From: Salinicoccus roseus
GTDB taxonomy: Bacteria; Bacillota; Bacilli; Staphylococcales; Salinicoccaceae
Length of the DNA stretch: 64,000 bases
Direction of reading: 5' to 3'
Assembly: GCF_003814515.1 (NCBI RefSeq)
Contig: NZ_RKQJ01000001.1
Location: 186,001 to 250,000 of the forward strand
Shown here in pieces: positions 18,982 through 27,613 of the stretch (position 1 is its first letter; each line of letters starts with the position of its first letter). Below the pieces are notes generated by a model. The model did no database searches. It was not told the origin of the DNA and worked only from the letters and a program-made list of their open reading frames with translations. The position numbers were made by a program, and so were the translations under genes.

Positions 18982-19771
18982 ACCGATCGGTGTGATGGAT
19001 TCTGGTGTCGGCGGCCTCACGGTGGCTAGCGAGATCATGAGGCAGCTGCCTGACGAATCGATCATCTATTTCGGAGATCTCGACCGATGTCCTTATGGCA
19101 GCCGTCCGATGGAGGAAGTGAGGCGGTTCACAATAGAAGTGGCCGACCATCTCGTGGACCGGGGCATAAAAATGCTTGTCGTGGCCTGCAATACTGCGAC
19201 TGCGGCAGCGCTTGATACGTTGAAGGACCGATATGACATACCGGTGATTGGCGTCATAGAGCCGGGAGCAAGAAGTGCGATACAGGGCAGTACGAACCAG
19301 AATGTCATCGTGCTGGCGACGGAAGGGACAGTCCAGTCAGGGGCCTACCCGGAAGCGATACGGCACATCAACCGCAATTTCAGCGTCCAGAGCACCGCAT
19401 GCCCGAAATTTGTCCCACTCGTCGAAGAATTGCGGTACAAGGACCGTGTGGTGGTCCGGGTCGTCCTCCACCAGACTTTGAAGCATCTGGCGGATTCCAG
19501 GGCGGATACCGTCATATTGGGGTGTACACACTATCCCCTGCTGGCTGGTGAAATCAGGGACTATTTCGATGGCAGGAAGAAAGTGATCGATTCCGGGTAC
19601 GAAACCGCACGGGAAGTTAGCGCCATACTGACGCTCTTCGATTCGCATGCGCCACCTGGATCGGAGCCGCATCACCTGATGATTGTAAATGGGGAGACGT
19701 CCCGTTTCGAGTATATACTGAAGGACTGGATGCCCTTCATGAAGTACACATTGGAACAGGTTGAACTTTAA
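18974..19771 (+). CDS. murI: Glutamate racemase
   Basis: The 265-residue enzyme supplies D-glutamate for peptidoglycan. The two catalytic Cys residues are in [12 protein letters not shown] (near 70) and [10 protein letters not shown] (near 183), and DSGVGGLTV and the IEPGARSA loop are present. The ATG lies inside the end of the marR-type gene, giving coupled translation. It is followed by rdgB and a phosphoesterase; B. subtilis has the same order with rph in between. Confidence 0.96.
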   Translation: MSRPIGVMDSGVGGLTVASEIMRQLPDESIIYFGDLDRCPYGSRPMEEVRRFTIEVADHLVDRGIKMLVVACNTATAAALDTLKDRYDIPVIGVIEPGARSAIQGSTNQNVIVLATEGTVQSGAYPEAIRHINRNFSVQSTACPKFVPLVEELRYKDRVVVRVVLHQTLKHLADSRADTVILGCTHYPLLAGEIRDYFDGRKKVIDSGYETAREVSAILTLFDSHAPPGSEPHHLMIVNGETSRFEYILKDWMPFMKYTLEQVEL

Positions 19772-19781
19772 GGAGGAATGC

Positions 19782-20414
19782 ATGATGGTCAGAATAGTGG
19801 TCGCCAGCGGAAACGAAGGGAAGATCAATGATTTCAGGGCGATATTCCCCGATGATGAAATCATCGGCATAAAGGAGATGCTGCCCGGTTTTTCGGTGGA
19901 TGAGACAGAGGATACATTCAGGGGCAATGCCATACTCAAGGCGGAAGCAGCTGCAGAGGCGCTCGACATGCCCGTCCTGAGTGATGATTCGGGCCTCAGT
20001 GTCGATGCGTTGGACGGTGCGCCGGGCGTCCATTCGGCAAGATTTGCCGGAGTGGATGCGACGGATGAGGAGAACAACAGCAGGCTTCTGTCCGAACTCG
20101 AAGGTGTCGGGGACCGCACTGCACATTTCACATGTGTCATCGCCCTCGCCATGCCGGGCCGGGAGACGCGGACGTATGAAGGGAAGCTCCAAGGTGAAAT
20201 CCTCGAATCCCCGCAGGGTGGGGGTGGATTCGGATATGACCCCCTCTTCCGGACGGAGGATGGCAGGCTGCTCGGCATGGTTAGTGCCGAGGAAAAAGGG
20301 GAAATAAGCCATAGAAGAAATGCATTGGACCGGCTTCGGGAAGACACCGAATTATTCGATGCATTAATACACTTTGATGGAGATGATGGCAATGAGGATT
20401 CTGATCGTAAGTGA
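19782..20414 (+). CDS. rdgB: XTP/dITP diphosphatase (Ham1/RdgB)
   Basis: The 210-residue protein removes inosine and xanthosine triphosphates from the nucleotide pool. It starts VRIVVASGNEGKINDF and has VLSDDSGLSVDAL, PGVHSARFAG and GGGGFGYDPLF, all Ham1 signatures. Two tandem ATGs (19782, 19785) follow AGGAGG by five and eight bases, and either may be used. The last bases overlap the next gene by 23, so the two are probably translated together. The C-terminal tail after residue 195 is acidic. Confidence 0.95.
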   Translation: MMVRIVVASGNEGKINDFRAIFPDDEIIGIKEMLPGFSVDETEDTFRGNAILKAEAAAEALDMPVLSDDSGLSVDALDGAPGVHSARFAGVDATDEENNSRLLSELEGVGDRTAHFTCVIALAMPGRETRTYEGKLQGEILESPQGGGGFGYDPLFRTEDGRLLGMVSAEEKGEISHRRNALDRLREDTELFDALIHFDGDDGNEDSDRK

Positions 20415-20880
20415 CAACCATGGTGAAAAGGGGATCGTATATGAGGCATATGGCAGAAATGCAGGCGATCTGAACATCCACCTTGGGGATAGTGAGTTCA
20501 ACTACGACGATACCGAGATGGTGCATTTCGAACGTGTCAGGGGAAATGTGGATACGGACAGCCGCTACCCTGTAGAAGGGCATCACGAAACATCAGGCGT
20601 CTTCTATACACATGGACACTACTACGATATCAAGAAGGGCCGGGAGGTGCTGGCAGACCGCGCCAAGGAATACGATGCGACGTATGCATTCTACGGCCAT
20701 TCGCATGTGGCGAAGGCCGAAGCCGTGGGCGGCGTCTACTGCATCAACCCGGGAAGCATCTCGAACTCCAAGGGTGAACTCGTGGAGTCATATGCGGTGC
20801 TCGACACATCCAGCAATGTCGTCACCTTCCTGGACAGGGAGCATGAGGTCATCAAGGAAGTGGATCTGGATACGCTCTAG
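20392..20880 (+). CDS. YfcE/MJ0936-family metallophosphoesterase (YsnB-like)
   Basis: The 162-residue product is a small calcineurin-like phosphodiesterase. Metal-binding motifs SDNHGEKG, HLGDSE, VRGNVD, THGHYYDI and YGHSHVAK are present with their Asp, His and Asn ligands; the physiological substrate is unknown. Several in-frame ATG codons precede, and 20392 gives a start (MRILIVSDNHG) that fits the family. Its TAG stop lies in a CTAG shared with the convergent next gene, so the two frames overlap tail to tail by four bases. Confidence 0.88.
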   Translation: MRILIVSDNHGEKGIVYEAYGRNAGDLNIHLGDSEFNYDDTEMVHFERVRGNVDTDSRYPVEGHHETSGVFYTHGHYYDIKKGREVLADRAKEYDATYAFYGHSHVAKAEAVGGVYCINPGSISNSKGELVESYAVLDTSSNVVTFLDREHEVIKEVDLDTL

Positions 20881-21116
20881 GCCATGAGCGCAGTCATGAG
20901 CATCAGTACTGTAAGCATGAGCATCGCCCATTCGACTGTCCCCCGTCCGTGGCTCTCCCGCATGGCAGAACCGAGGAAGACGAGCAGTACGATGGACAGG
21001 AGGATGAAGATCGGGGGATGCATTTCAAATGTCGTATATCTTCCGGTCAGGTAGAGTATGGAGAGTGCGGTGAAAAACGTGGCGAGAAATATTCTGCCTG
21101 GATTCTTCATAGGCAT
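20877..21116 (-). CDS. Small membrane protein of unknown function
   Basis: The 79-residue product has three hydrophobic segments (IFLATFFTALSILYLTG, PIFILLSIVLLVFLG and VEWAMLMLTVLMLM) and little else. I do not recognise it. The ATG at 21116 (MPMKNPGRIF) has AAAGGA seven bases upstream; further in-frame starts upstream lack a site. It is divergent from the DUF393 gene (45-base gap) and convergent with the phosphoesterase gene, sharing the CTAG. Confidence 0.65.
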   Translation of the reverse strand: MPMKNPGRIFLATFFTALSILYLTGRYTTFEMHPPIFILLSIVLLVFLGSAMRESHGRGTVEWAMLMLTVLMLMTALMA

Positions 21117-21160
21117 GATGCATCCTTTCCCAATGAGTTTGAAAGTCAGGAGGGTCAAAT

Positions 21161-21517
21161 ATGAATATACTTTATTTCGATGACGATTGCATCATCTGCA
21201 ACCGTTTTGCGAAGATCATCACTGCCCTGGACCGGAAGGACACCATACACTTCAGCTCCATAAAGGCGCTGGAGGGAATTGTGCCGGAGGACATCGATTC
21301 CGTCGTGTACTACTCCGACGACATGTACATCCATTCCGATGCCGTCATCGAAGCGGCCGCCGATGCGACAGGCTTCAGGGCCGTCAGACTGCTGAAGGCC
21401 ATTCCCGTCTGCTGGCGGAACGCCCTCTACAGGCTGATTGCAAGGAACAGGTATCGGCTGAACGACAGGATGTCATGCACCATCGACCCGGAAGTGAGAA
21501 GAAAGATCATCTCATAG
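21161..21517 (+). CDS. DCC-family (DUF393) thiol-disulfide oxidoreductase-like protein
   Basis: The 118-residue protein begins MNILYFDDDCIICNRF, the DxxCxxC pattern of the DUF393/DCC family of thioredoxin-fold-like proteins. The later region (PVCWRNALYRLIARNRYR) also fits the family. Redox function is inferred and the partner is unknown. The start ATG has AGGAGGG seven bases upstream. It is divergent from a small membrane protein gene. Confidence 0.82.
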   Translation: MNILYFDDDCIICNRFAKIITALDRKDTIHFSSIKALEGIVPEDIDSVVYYSDDMYIHSDAVIEAAADATGFRAVRLLKAIPVCWRNALYRLIARNRYRLNDRMSCTIDPEVRRKIIS

Positions 21518-21564
21518 GTTAATATATGGCCAAAATCGACTAATCATGACAGAGGGATCATAAT

Positions 21565-22116
21565 ATGGTGAGGATAAAAGTGGATGCGGATATAGAACTG
21601 AAGGCCATGGAACAGCGTGACCGGGCGATGGTATTCGATACAGTGGACCAGAACCGCGGCCATCTCAGAAAGTGGCTGCCATGGGTCGACTACATGACCA
21701 GTGCAGAGGACTATATCGGCGTGATAAAAGCATGGCAGGAGGATATCGACAACGGCGTCGGCCTGCAGCTCGGCATCTTCCATAAGGGAAAATTCGTCGG
21801 CATGTGCGGATATAATGAAATATTCTTCCTCAGCAGGCGCGGCCAGCTCGGCTACTGGATCTCGAAGGAGGGGGAGGGGAAGGGGATCGTCATGCGGTCC
21901 GTCCGAAAGCTTGTGGAATACGGATTCAGCAGACTCGAACTGAACCGGATAGAGATCATCTGCGGAGAATACAACTACAGGAGCCGGGCCCTGCCCGAAG
22001 CGATGGGATTCACGAAGGAAGCTGTACTTGCAGACTACGAGTTCCTGTACGACCATTATCACGACTGCATCATGTACCGGCAGCTGAAAAGGGAGTACGA
22101 TGCAGGGCAGCCTTGA
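21565..22116 (+). CDS. RimJ/RimL-type GNAT acetyltransferase
   Basis: The 183-residue product shows the RimL-like order: LKAMEQRDRAMVFDTVDQNRGHLRKWLPWVD at the N terminus, then GYWISKEGEGKGIVMRSVRKLVEYGF (acetyl-CoA-binding motif A, with the loop reading EGEGKG) and LNRIEIICGEYNYRSRALPEAMGF (motif B). It should acetylate an N-terminal or other amine; the substrate is not readable. The ATG at 21565 has a modest AGAGGG site. It ends about 50 bases before the tRNA promoter. Confidence 0.85.
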   Translation: MVRIKVDADIELKAMEQRDRAMVFDTVDQNRGHLRKWLPWVDYMTSAEDYIGVIKAWQEDIDNGVGLQLGIFHKGKFVGMCGYNEIFFLSRRGQLGYWISKEGEGKGIVMRSVRKLVEYGFSRLELNRIEIICGEYNYRSRALPEAMGFTKEAVLADYEFLYDHYHDCIMYRQLKREYDAGQP

Positions 22117-22166
22117 AGGGGAATATCCGCTGGTGTAATAAAACATGAATTATTTCAAATAGGTGT

Positions 22167-22196
22167 TTGACTTAGAGGGGACATTTTGATTATAAT
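22167..22196 (+). promoter_or_regulatory. Promoter of the tRNA-Arg genes
   Basis: TTGACT at 22167-22172 and TATAAT at 22191-22196 are 18 bases apart. The first tRNA starts at 22214, so the transcript has a very short leader, as expected for a tRNA promoter. Confidence 0.8.
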
Positions 22197-22213
22197 TGTA
22201 TTTGTCCGATTCA

Positions 22214-22287
22214 GTCCTGGTAGCTCAGCCGGATAGAGCAATAGCCTTCTAAGCTATCGGTCGGGGGTTCGAATCCCTCCCAGGACG
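22214..22287 (+). tRNA. tRNA-Arg (anticodon TCT)
   Basis: A full cloverleaf can be drawn: acceptor GTCCTGG/CCAGGAC, D arm GCTC...GAGC, anticodon stem ATAGC/GCTAT with loop CTTCTAA, and T arm with TTCGAAT. The anticodon TCT at 22248-22250 reads AGA (and AGG). The 3' CCA is not encoded. A hairpin terminator follows eight bases later. Confidence 0.97.
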
Positions 22288-22294
22288 CTATGAA

Positions 22295-22325
22295 AGAACC
22301 CCCTTGAGTGGGGTTCCTTTTTTTA
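22295..22325 (+). terminator. Terminator after tRNA-Arg(TCT)
   Basis: GAACCCC, CTTGAGT, GGGGTTC, then a run of seven T residues. It lies between the two tRNA genes, so each can be terminated separately. Confidence 0.88.
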
Positions 22326-22339
22326 TCATTCCAAATGAT

Positions 22340-22413
22340 GTCCCAGTAGCTCAGCAGGATAGAGCGACAGCCTCCTAAGCTGTAGGTCGGGGGTTCGACT
22401 CCCTCCTGGGACG
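22340..22413 (+). tRNA. tRNA-Arg (anticodon CCT)
   Basis: The cloverleaf is clear: acceptor GTCCCAG/CTGGGAC, anticodon stem ACAGC/GCTGT with loop CTCCTAA, and T arm with TTCGACT. The anticodon CCT at 22374-22376 reads AGG. It is very similar to the TCT tRNA just upstream, which suggests tandem duplication followed by anticodon change. CCA is not encoded. No separate promoter is evident, so it probably depends on read-through of the intervening terminator. Confidence 0.97.
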
Positions 22414-22419
22414 TAACCG

Positions 22420-22447
22420 CCCTCCCTCGTGGAGGGTTTTTTTATTT
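22420..22447 (+). terminator. Terminator after tRNA-Arg(CCT)
   Basis: CCCTCC, a CTCGT loop, GGAGGG, then TTTTTTTATTTT. It closes the tRNA cluster. Confidence 0.88.
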
Positions 22448-22504
22448 TACAAACAAAACAGGCTTCTATAAAATTATTATGACTTCATATAAAGGAGAAT
22501 TATG

Positions 22505-23122
22505 ATGAGCAAATTTGATGAACCTATTCTCGTAGTACCGAGGGATGTTCTTTTTAATGATGAGGCGGATGCCTTCAATGGTTTCATTGGCATGAACGAC
22601 AGAAGGTACGAAAACATTGTTTCAACCTTTCCGAAGTTCGAAGTGAAGCGGCGGGGGGACATGGAGGAGGATCCGGCGTACAAGCAGCTGGTCGGTTATG
22701 TCATAATCACTTCCGACAATGGAAAAACACTCGTCTACAAGCGCCTGGATGGCGGTGGTGAAGCACGTCTGCACGGCATGCTGTCGATTGGCGTCGGCGG
22801 GCATATGAATGACGTGCCGGATGCTTCCGGCATCGAGGAGAAGCTTTATATCAATGCAGGCCGGGAACTTTCTGAGGAAGTGGGACTCTCCCAGGAACAG
22901 CTCGAAGATATAGAAATCGTCGGCCTGATCAACGACGATGATAACGAGGTGGGCCGTGTCCATATCGGTGTCGTATTCAAGGTGACGGTCGAAGAAGCGG
23001 ATGTTGCCTCCCATGAGGAGGATACACTTGAGCTCATCTGGGAAAAGGACGACCAGCTGGCGGAGCGGTCCCCTTACGAATCATGGAGCGAACTGATCAT
23101 CAAGGATGCCTATGGACGATAA
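22505..23122 (+). CDS. Nudix-family hydrolase (MutT-like predicted phosphoesterase)
   Basis: The 205-residue protein has a Nudix core in the middle: LVYKRLDGGGEARLHGMLSIGVGGHMN, then NAGRELSEEVGL with the REL.EE.GL catalytic end. The spacing between the first Gly (GGHMN) and the RE pair is about seven residues longer than the canonical Nudix box, a pattern I associate with the MutT-like predicted phosphoesterase group. The substrate is unknown. The ATG at 22505 has AGGAG seven bases upstream. It overlaps the next gene, so the two form an operon. Confidence 0.8.
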   Translation: MSKFDEPILVVPRDVLFNDEADAFNGFIGMNDRRYENIVSTFPKFEVKRRGDMEEDPAYKQLVGYVIITSDNGKTLVYKRLDGGGEARLHGMLSIGVGGHMNDVPDASGIEEKLYINAGRELSEEVGLSQEQLEDIEIVGLINDDDNEVGRVHIGVVFKVTVEEADVASHEEDTLELIWEKDDQLAERSPYESWSELIIKDAYGR

Positions 23123-24053
23123 GGTCATCTCCCACCGCCGGTTCCTCGGCAAGATGGAACGCGACATGGAAGCCGACCGTCAGAATGACGATCATGCGGC
23201 ATTCGTCGACAAGTTCAGAAGATACGAAGCACTTCTGGAGCCGGACATCGGCCTGATCGAACAGTTCTACCGGGCGCTCTTCGCCATCGGAAAGCATGAG
23301 GAGATCATCGACTATGCCCTGCTGCAGATGAATGCCGGGCGTGGACATTATGATGTGCACATGCGCCACCTGCTCGAAGGACTCCTGAGCCAGGAGCGGT
23401 ATTTCGAGGTGGTCGAATTCTCCGACCATCTCATGAAGGAGGAAATCCCCCATGACTTCCGGATTGAAGTGGCGGCGCTCCGCCACCGGGCGAAGAAGGC
23501 AATTGACGAGAAGAAAGAGGCTCCGATGTCTGAAATGCCGGAAGTCGATGCCGACTCCTACAATGATATGCAGTCCTATGAACGGATGGATTTCCTGAAG
23601 CGGATCATTGAAGAGGCGGATGACCGATACCGGGAGCTCATCCGGAACGTGGCGGCGGCGGAGGATAACCCTGAACTGCTGACGTTCATGCTACTGTATC
23701 TAAGGACGGCCGGGGACGGAAATGTGCTCGTCGTCCATAAGATGGGTAAAAGGATAGAGGTCGTCCCCGGAGAACTGCATGACCTTGAGGAAGGTCCCTT
23801 CAGGTCGATCAGTGCGCGTGTCATGGATGAAGTGGAGGACAGGATTCCGCAGTTTGCCGAGTCGGCGGCTGCCATGCTGATGTCGCATATGCTCTACTGC
23901 TACCCGGTCGAGCCGCCTTTTGGGACAGAGGATATGGTGGCTGCATATCTGGAGGAGATACTCGGTATGGTGAACATCGAGTATGAAGTCGCGGCCAACC
24001 CCCAGGCAGTCTCCTGGATCCGGGCGCTCGAGCAGTCGATTGCCGGGGAATGA
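23106..24053 (+). CDS. TPR-like hypothetical protein (YsoA-like)
   Basis: The 315-residue protein is acidic and mostly alpha-helical. The N-terminal half has degenerate TPR-like helix pairs (FVDKFRRYEALLEPDIGLIEQFYRALFAIGKHEEIIDYALLQM). It has no signal peptide or membrane segment and no catalytic motif that I recognise. B. subtilis has a TPR protein gene (ysoA) directly before tig, and position plus character make this its likely counterpart. Translation may start at 23106 or at the ATG at 23112; both lie inside the end of the Nudix gene. Confidence 0.7.
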   Translation: MPMDDKVISHRRFLGKMERDMEADRQNDDHAAFVDKFRRYEALLEPDIGLIEQFYRALFAIGKHEEIIDYALLQMNAGRGHYDVHMRHLLEGLLSQERYFEVVEFSDHLMKEEIPHDFRIEVAALRHRAKKAIDEKKEAPMSEMPEVDADSYNDMQSYERMDFLKRIIEEADDRYRELIRNVAAAEDNPELLTFMLLYLRTAGDGNVLVVHKMGKRIEVVPGELHDLEEGPFRSISARVMDEVEDRIPQFAESAAAMLMSHMLYCYPVEPPFGTEDMVAAYLEEILGMVNIEYEVAANPQAVSWIRALEQSIAGE

Positions 24054-24070
24054 AGGCTGGAAATCAAATG

Positions 24071-24099
24071 TTGGATATGAAAAAGTGATATGTTATACT
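24071..24099 (+). promoter_or_regulatory. tig promoter
   Basis: TTGGAT at 24071-24076 and TATACT at 24094-24099 are exactly 17 bases apart, about 45 bases before the tig ATG. Confidence 0.75.
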
Positions 24100-24142
24100 A
24101 TATTGGTTGATTGAAATCATGGACTAACGGAGGAATAAGAAT

Positions 24143-25426
24143 ATGTCTCAAAAGTGGGAAAAACAAGAGGGTAACGAAGGAGTTCTGACTGTCACAGTCC
24201 CTGCAAAGGAAGTTGACGGTGCTCTCAATGAAGCATTCAAGAAAGTTTCAAAAGATGTAAGCATTCCAGGATTCAGAAAAGGCAAAGTGCCGCGCCAAAT
24301 GTTCGAAAAGCGTTTCGGTGTAGAATCCCTTTACCAGGATGCACTGGATATCCTGCTTCCAAAAGCTTACACAGAAGCTGTAAATGAAGCGGACATCAAT
24401 CCTGTGGATCAGCCTGAAGTGGACATCGAGCAGATGGAGAAGGGCAAGGACCTCATCTTCACTGCGAAAGTCATCGTGGAACCTGAAGTGAAGCTCGGCG
24501 AATACAAAGGGCTTGAAGCTGAAGAGCTTGACACGGAAGTGACTGACGAGGATGTTCAGAAGGAAATCGACAACATGCTCGAAGCACATGCCGACATGGT
24601 TGTTAAGGAAGATGGAAAAGTTGAAGAGGGAGACGTCGTCAACCTCGACTTCGACGGCTATGTAGATGGCGAACAGTTCGAAGGCGGCCAGGCTGAAGGC
24701 TATGAACTCGAAATCGGTTCCGGCAGCTTCATCCCAGGCTTCGAAGAACAGGTAGTCGGCATGGGTGTTGAAGAGGAGAAGGACGTCAACGTCACTTTCC
24801 CTGAGGAATACCATGCAGAAGAACTTGCTGGCAAAGAAGCGACTTTCAAAGTCAAAGTCAACAGCATGAAATCCAAGGAGATTCCTGAGCTCGACGACGA
24901 ACTCGTCAAGGAACTCGATCAGGATGTAGAGACTGTGGACGCTTTGAAGGAGAAGGTCGAAAAAGACCTCAAAGAAGCGAAGGAAAATGAAGCGGATGTG
25001 ACCATGAAGGAACAGCTCATCGAGCAGGCTGCAGATAATGCAGAAATCGATGTGCCGGAAGCGATGGTCAAGACCGAAACGGACAGGATGCTCCAGGAAT
25101 TCGAACAGCGCCTCTCCCAGCAGGGCATCAACATGGAGATGTACCAGCAGCTGTCCGGCCAGGACGAAGATGCACTCCGTGAACAGATGAAGGACGATGC
25201 ACAGAAGCGTGTACGTACGAACCTCGTGCTCAAGCAGATTGCTGTCGACGAGGACATCGAAGTGACTGAAGCGGACATGGACAAAGAGCTTGAAAAGATG
25301 AGCGAACAGTTCGGCATCAAAGTGGAAGACATCAAATCCACTCTCGGCGACCTCTCCATGCTCCAGGACGACCTCAAAGTACAGAAGGCAATCGACGTAC
25401 TTGTAGACAACAGGAAACAGAAGTAG
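24143..25426 (+). CDS. tig: Trigger factor (ribosome-associated chaperone)
   Basis: The 427-residue protein has the three trigger-factor domains. The N-terminal ribosome-binding domain includes the signature loop ([17 protein letters not shown], near residue 41), the FKBP-type PPIase domain is at about 150-245 ([31 protein letters not shown]), and the helical C-terminal arms follow. It binds at the ribosome exit tunnel. The ATG at 24143 has GGAGG nine bases upstream. Its own promoter and a long downstream hairpin make it monocistronic. Confidence 0.97.
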   Translation: MSQKWEKQEGNEGVLTVTVPAKEVDGALNEAFKKVSKDVSIPGFRKGKVPRQMFEKRFGVESLYQDALDILLPKAYTEAVNEADINPVDQPEVDIEQMEKGKDLIFTAKVIVEPEVKLGEYKGLEAEELDTEVTDEDVQKEIDNMLEAHADMVVKEDGKVEEGDVVNLDFDGYVDGEQFEGGQAEGYELEIGSGSFIPGFEEQVVGMGVEEEKDVNVTFPEEYHAEELAGKEATFKVKVNSMKSKEIPELDDELVKELDQDVETVDALKEKVEKDLKEAKENEADVTMKEQLIEQAADNAEIDVPEAMVKTETDRMLQEFEQRLSQQGINMEMYQQLSGQDEDALREQMKDDAQKRVRTNLVLKQIAVDEDIEVTEADMDKELEKMSEQFGIKVEDIKSTLGDLSMLQDDLKVQKAIDVLVDNRKQK

Positions 25427-25452
25427 AACAGGCATAAGAGTACAAATGAATC

Positions 25453-25490
25453 AAGAGCTCTGCAACAGGTCGTTGCAGAGCTCTTAGCTT
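25453..25490 (+). terminator. Long hairpin after tig
   Basis: AAGAGCTCTGCAAC and GTTGCAGAGCTCTT form a perfect 14-bp stem with a five-base loop. The downstream T-run is poor (AGCTTTAT), so it may act as a weak terminator or mRNA stabiliser. Confidence 0.65.
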
Positions 25491-25571
25491 TATGGCCCTC
25501 CGAGACTGTATATTTGATTTTAAAGATGATTTCTAGTATATTTTACAGGAATGAAAAAAGAGGTGTTGAAA

Positions 25572-26828
25572 ATGTTTAAATTTAATGAAGACGACACAAA
25601 TCTCACTTGTTCCTTCTGTGGCAAGGATCAGGAACAGGTGAAGAAATTGATCGCAGGCAGTGGTGTCTACATTTGCAACGAATGTATCGAACTCTGCCAT
25701 GAAATCATCGAAGAAGAGCTGAAGTCCGAAAAGACGGAAGTGTTTACAGAAATACCGAAGCCGCAGGAAATACTTGAAGCGCTGAATGACTATGTCATCG
25801 GGCAGGACAATGCCAAGCGTGCGCTGAGTGTGGCTGTATATAACCACTATAAACGTATCAACCAGAACCAGGAAGACGGCGTGGAAATCTCGAAGAGTAA
25901 CATCGCGCTGATCGGGCCGACAGGAAGCGGTAAGACACTGCTCGCCCAGACGCTGGCCAGGACACTCAATGTGCCGTTTGCCATCGCCGATGCAACAAGC
26001 TTGACTGAAGCGGGCTACGTCGGGGACGATGTCGAGAACATCCTGCTCCGTCTGATCCAGGCAGCGGATTTTGATGTAGAACGTGCTGAACAGGGCATCA
26101 TCTATGTCGATGAAATCGACAAGATTGCACGCAAGAGCGAGAACACTTCCATCACAAGGGATGTTTCCGGTGAAGGCGTCCAGCAGGCACTTCTTAAGAT
26201 TCTCGAAGGAACGACTGCAAGCGTTCCGCCACAAGGCGGCAGGAAACATCCGAACCAGGAATCCATCCAAATCGATACGAAGAACATCCTCTTCGTCCTC
26301 GGTGGTGCCTTCGACGGTATGGATGAGATCATCAAGAGGCGCATAGGCGAGAAGGTCATCGGGTTTGGCGGTGCATCCGACAAATCAAACGACAAGGATG
26401 AGATCATGAAAAAGGTCCGTCCGGACGATCTTCAGAGCTACGGCCTGATTCCGGAATTCATCGGACGTGTACCGATCATCAGCTATCTTGAGGAACTTGA
26501 TGTCGATGCACTCAATTCCATTCTGACAGAGCCGAAGAATGCGCTCGTCAAACAGTATCAGAAGATGCTCGAGATCGACAATGTGGAACTGGAATTCGAC
26601 AAGGACGCACTGAATGCCATCAGTGAACTTGCGATCGAAAGAAAAACAGGAGCGCGTGGCCTCCGTTCGATCATTGAGGAGCGCATGGTCGACATCATGT
26701 TCAATGTGCCTTCCAATGAAGAAATCCGCAAGGTGAAGATCACAAGAGCGACAATTGAAGAGGAAGCAGAACCCCTGCTCTTCGATGAAAACGGGGAAGA
26801 GATTCAACTGAACCGTAAAAGTGCATAA
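25572..26828 (+). CDS. clpX: ATP-dependent Clp protease ATP-binding subunit ClpX
   Basis: The 418-residue AAA+ unfoldase feeds substrates to ClpP. The N-terminal zinc-binding domain has Cys13, Cys16, Cys35 and Cys38. Walker A GPTGSGKT is at about 115-122, Walker B is [11 protein letters not shown], and the ClpP-docking IGF loop is present (VIGFGG, near 260). The pore loop GYVGDDVE is intact. The ATG at 25572 is used because [16 protein letters not shown] matches the family start; in-frame upstream codons add an unlikely seven residues. No CtsR-type operator was noticed upstream. Confidence 0.97.
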   Translation: MFKFNEDDTNLTCSFCGKDQEQVKKLIAGSGVYICNECIELCHEIIEEELKSEKTEVFTEIPKPQEILEALNDYVIGQDNAKRALSVAVYNHYKRINQNQEDGVEISKSNIALIGPTGSGKTLLAQTLARTLNVPFAIADATSLTEAGYVGDDVENILLRLIQAADFDVERAEQGIIYVDEIDKIARKSENTSITRDVSGEGVQQALLKILEGTTASVPPQGGRKHPNQESIQIDTKNILFVLGGAFDGMDEIIKRRIGEKVIGFGGASDKSNDKDEIMKKVRPDDLQSYGLIPEFIGRVPIISYLEELDVDALNSILTEPKNALVKQYQKMLEIDNVELEFDKDALNAISELAIERKTGARGLRSIIEERMVDIMFNVPSNEEIRKVKITRATIEEEAEPLLFDENGEEIQLNRKSA

Positions 26829-26833
26829 TACCT

Positions 26834-26867
26834 GAAAGAGCTGTCTGAACCATGGACAGCTCTTTTT
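26834..26867 (+). terminator. Terminator after clpX
   Basis: AGAGCTGTC, loop TGAACCATG, GACAGCTCT followed by a T-run. engB starts about 20 bases later. Confidence 0.85.
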
Positions 26868-26886
26868 ACTGAAAGGGAGAAGAGCG

Positions 26887-27474
26887 ATGAGAATCAATCC
26901 AAACAATGTAGAAATACTCATCTCTGCCGTAGGCAGTGACCAGTATCCGAACACCGGCCTGCCGGAGATCGCTTTGAGCGGCCGCTCGAATGTCGGCAAG
27001 TCCTCCTTCATCAATGCGGTGGCCGGCCGGAAGAATATCGCAAGGACTTCCTCCAAGCCGGGGAAGACGCAGACGCTGAACTTCTATAATATGGACGATC
27101 AGTTCATATTCGTGGACGTCCCCGGCTACGGCTATGCCAAGCAGTCGAAGAAGTCCCGTGAAGAGTGGGGCCGGATGATTGAGAGCTACCTGGCGGAAAG
27201 GCAGGAGCTGGCGGCTGTCATCCAGCTGGTCGACTTGAGGCACAAACCGACGGAAGATGATGTGCTGATGTATAATTATCTGAAGCATTTCGAGATTCCG
27301 GTGATCATGATATGCACCAAGATGGACAAGATTCCGAAAAGTAAGCTTGAGAAGCATCTGAAAGTAGTCAGGGAGACGATCGACTTTGAAGAGGGAGATG
27401 TGATGATCCCCTTCTCTGCAGTGGACAAGAAGAACCTCCCCAAGGCAATGGATGCCATTTCACAGTATATGTAG
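26887..27474 (+). CDS. engB: Ribosome biogenesis GTPase EngB (YsxC)
   Basis: The 195-residue TrmE-Era-type GTPase takes part in 50S subunit assembly and is essential in several Firmicutes. GTP-binding motifs are G1 [10 protein letters not shown]2 in [13 protein letters not shown]3 DVPGYG and G4 TKMDK, all intact. The start ATG has AAAGGGAG upstream. The clpX-engB-hemA order matches S. aureus; B. subtilis additionally has lon genes here. Confidence 0.95.
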   Translation: MRINPNNVEILISAVGSDQYPNTGLPEIALSGRSNVGKSSFINAVAGRKNIARTSSKPGKTQTLNFYNMDDQFIFVDVPGYGYAKQSKKSREEWGRMIESYLAERQELAAVIQLVDLRHKPTEDDVLMYNYLKHFEIPVIMICTKMDKIPKSKLEKHLKVVRETIDFEEGDVMIPFSAVDKKNLPKAMDAISQYM

Positions 27475-27476
27475 GA

Positions 27477-27504
27477 TTGTTCACAAAAAATACTTATTTA
27501 TAAT
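27477..27504 (+). promoter_or_regulatory. Promoter of the hemAXCDBL operon
   Basis: TTGTTC at 27477-27482, a 16-base spacer, and a perfect TATAAT at 27499-27504. The -35 begins right after the engB stop. The -10 lies inside a long inverted repeat listed separately. The leader to the hemA ATG would be about 100 bases. Confidence 0.7.
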
Positions 27505-27517
27505 TGATATAAATAAG
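27493..27517. promoter_or_regulatory. Candidate PerR/Fur-type operator at hemA
   Basis: CTTATTTATA-N5-TATAAATAAG is a perfect 10-bp inverted repeat. Its core at 27498-27512 (TTATAATTGATATAA) matches 12 of 14 positions of the Bacillus PerR box TTATAATNATTATAA. It covers the -10 element, so a bound repressor would block transcription. PerR control of hemAXCDBL is known in B. subtilis; its use here is inferred. Confidence 0.6.
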
Positions 27518-27613
27518 ATTGTGCCGTGGATTATAGGCCTGCAATCTGTTAAAATAATAATTATTGAAAGTGTCCAAAGACGAGGCATAATAGGATAGTG
27601 GGGGGCAATTCGG

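Noticed and set aside
18974-19771. Changed [11 protein letters not shown] motif in MurI as a defect
   Set aside because: The corresponding positions vary in Staphylococcus MurI as recalled, and both catalytic cysteines are intact.
24248-25435. Long open frame opposite tig (395 codons)
   Set aside because: It is a shadow of the tig coding strand, rich in Phe and Leu with no family features, and tig itself is unmistakable.
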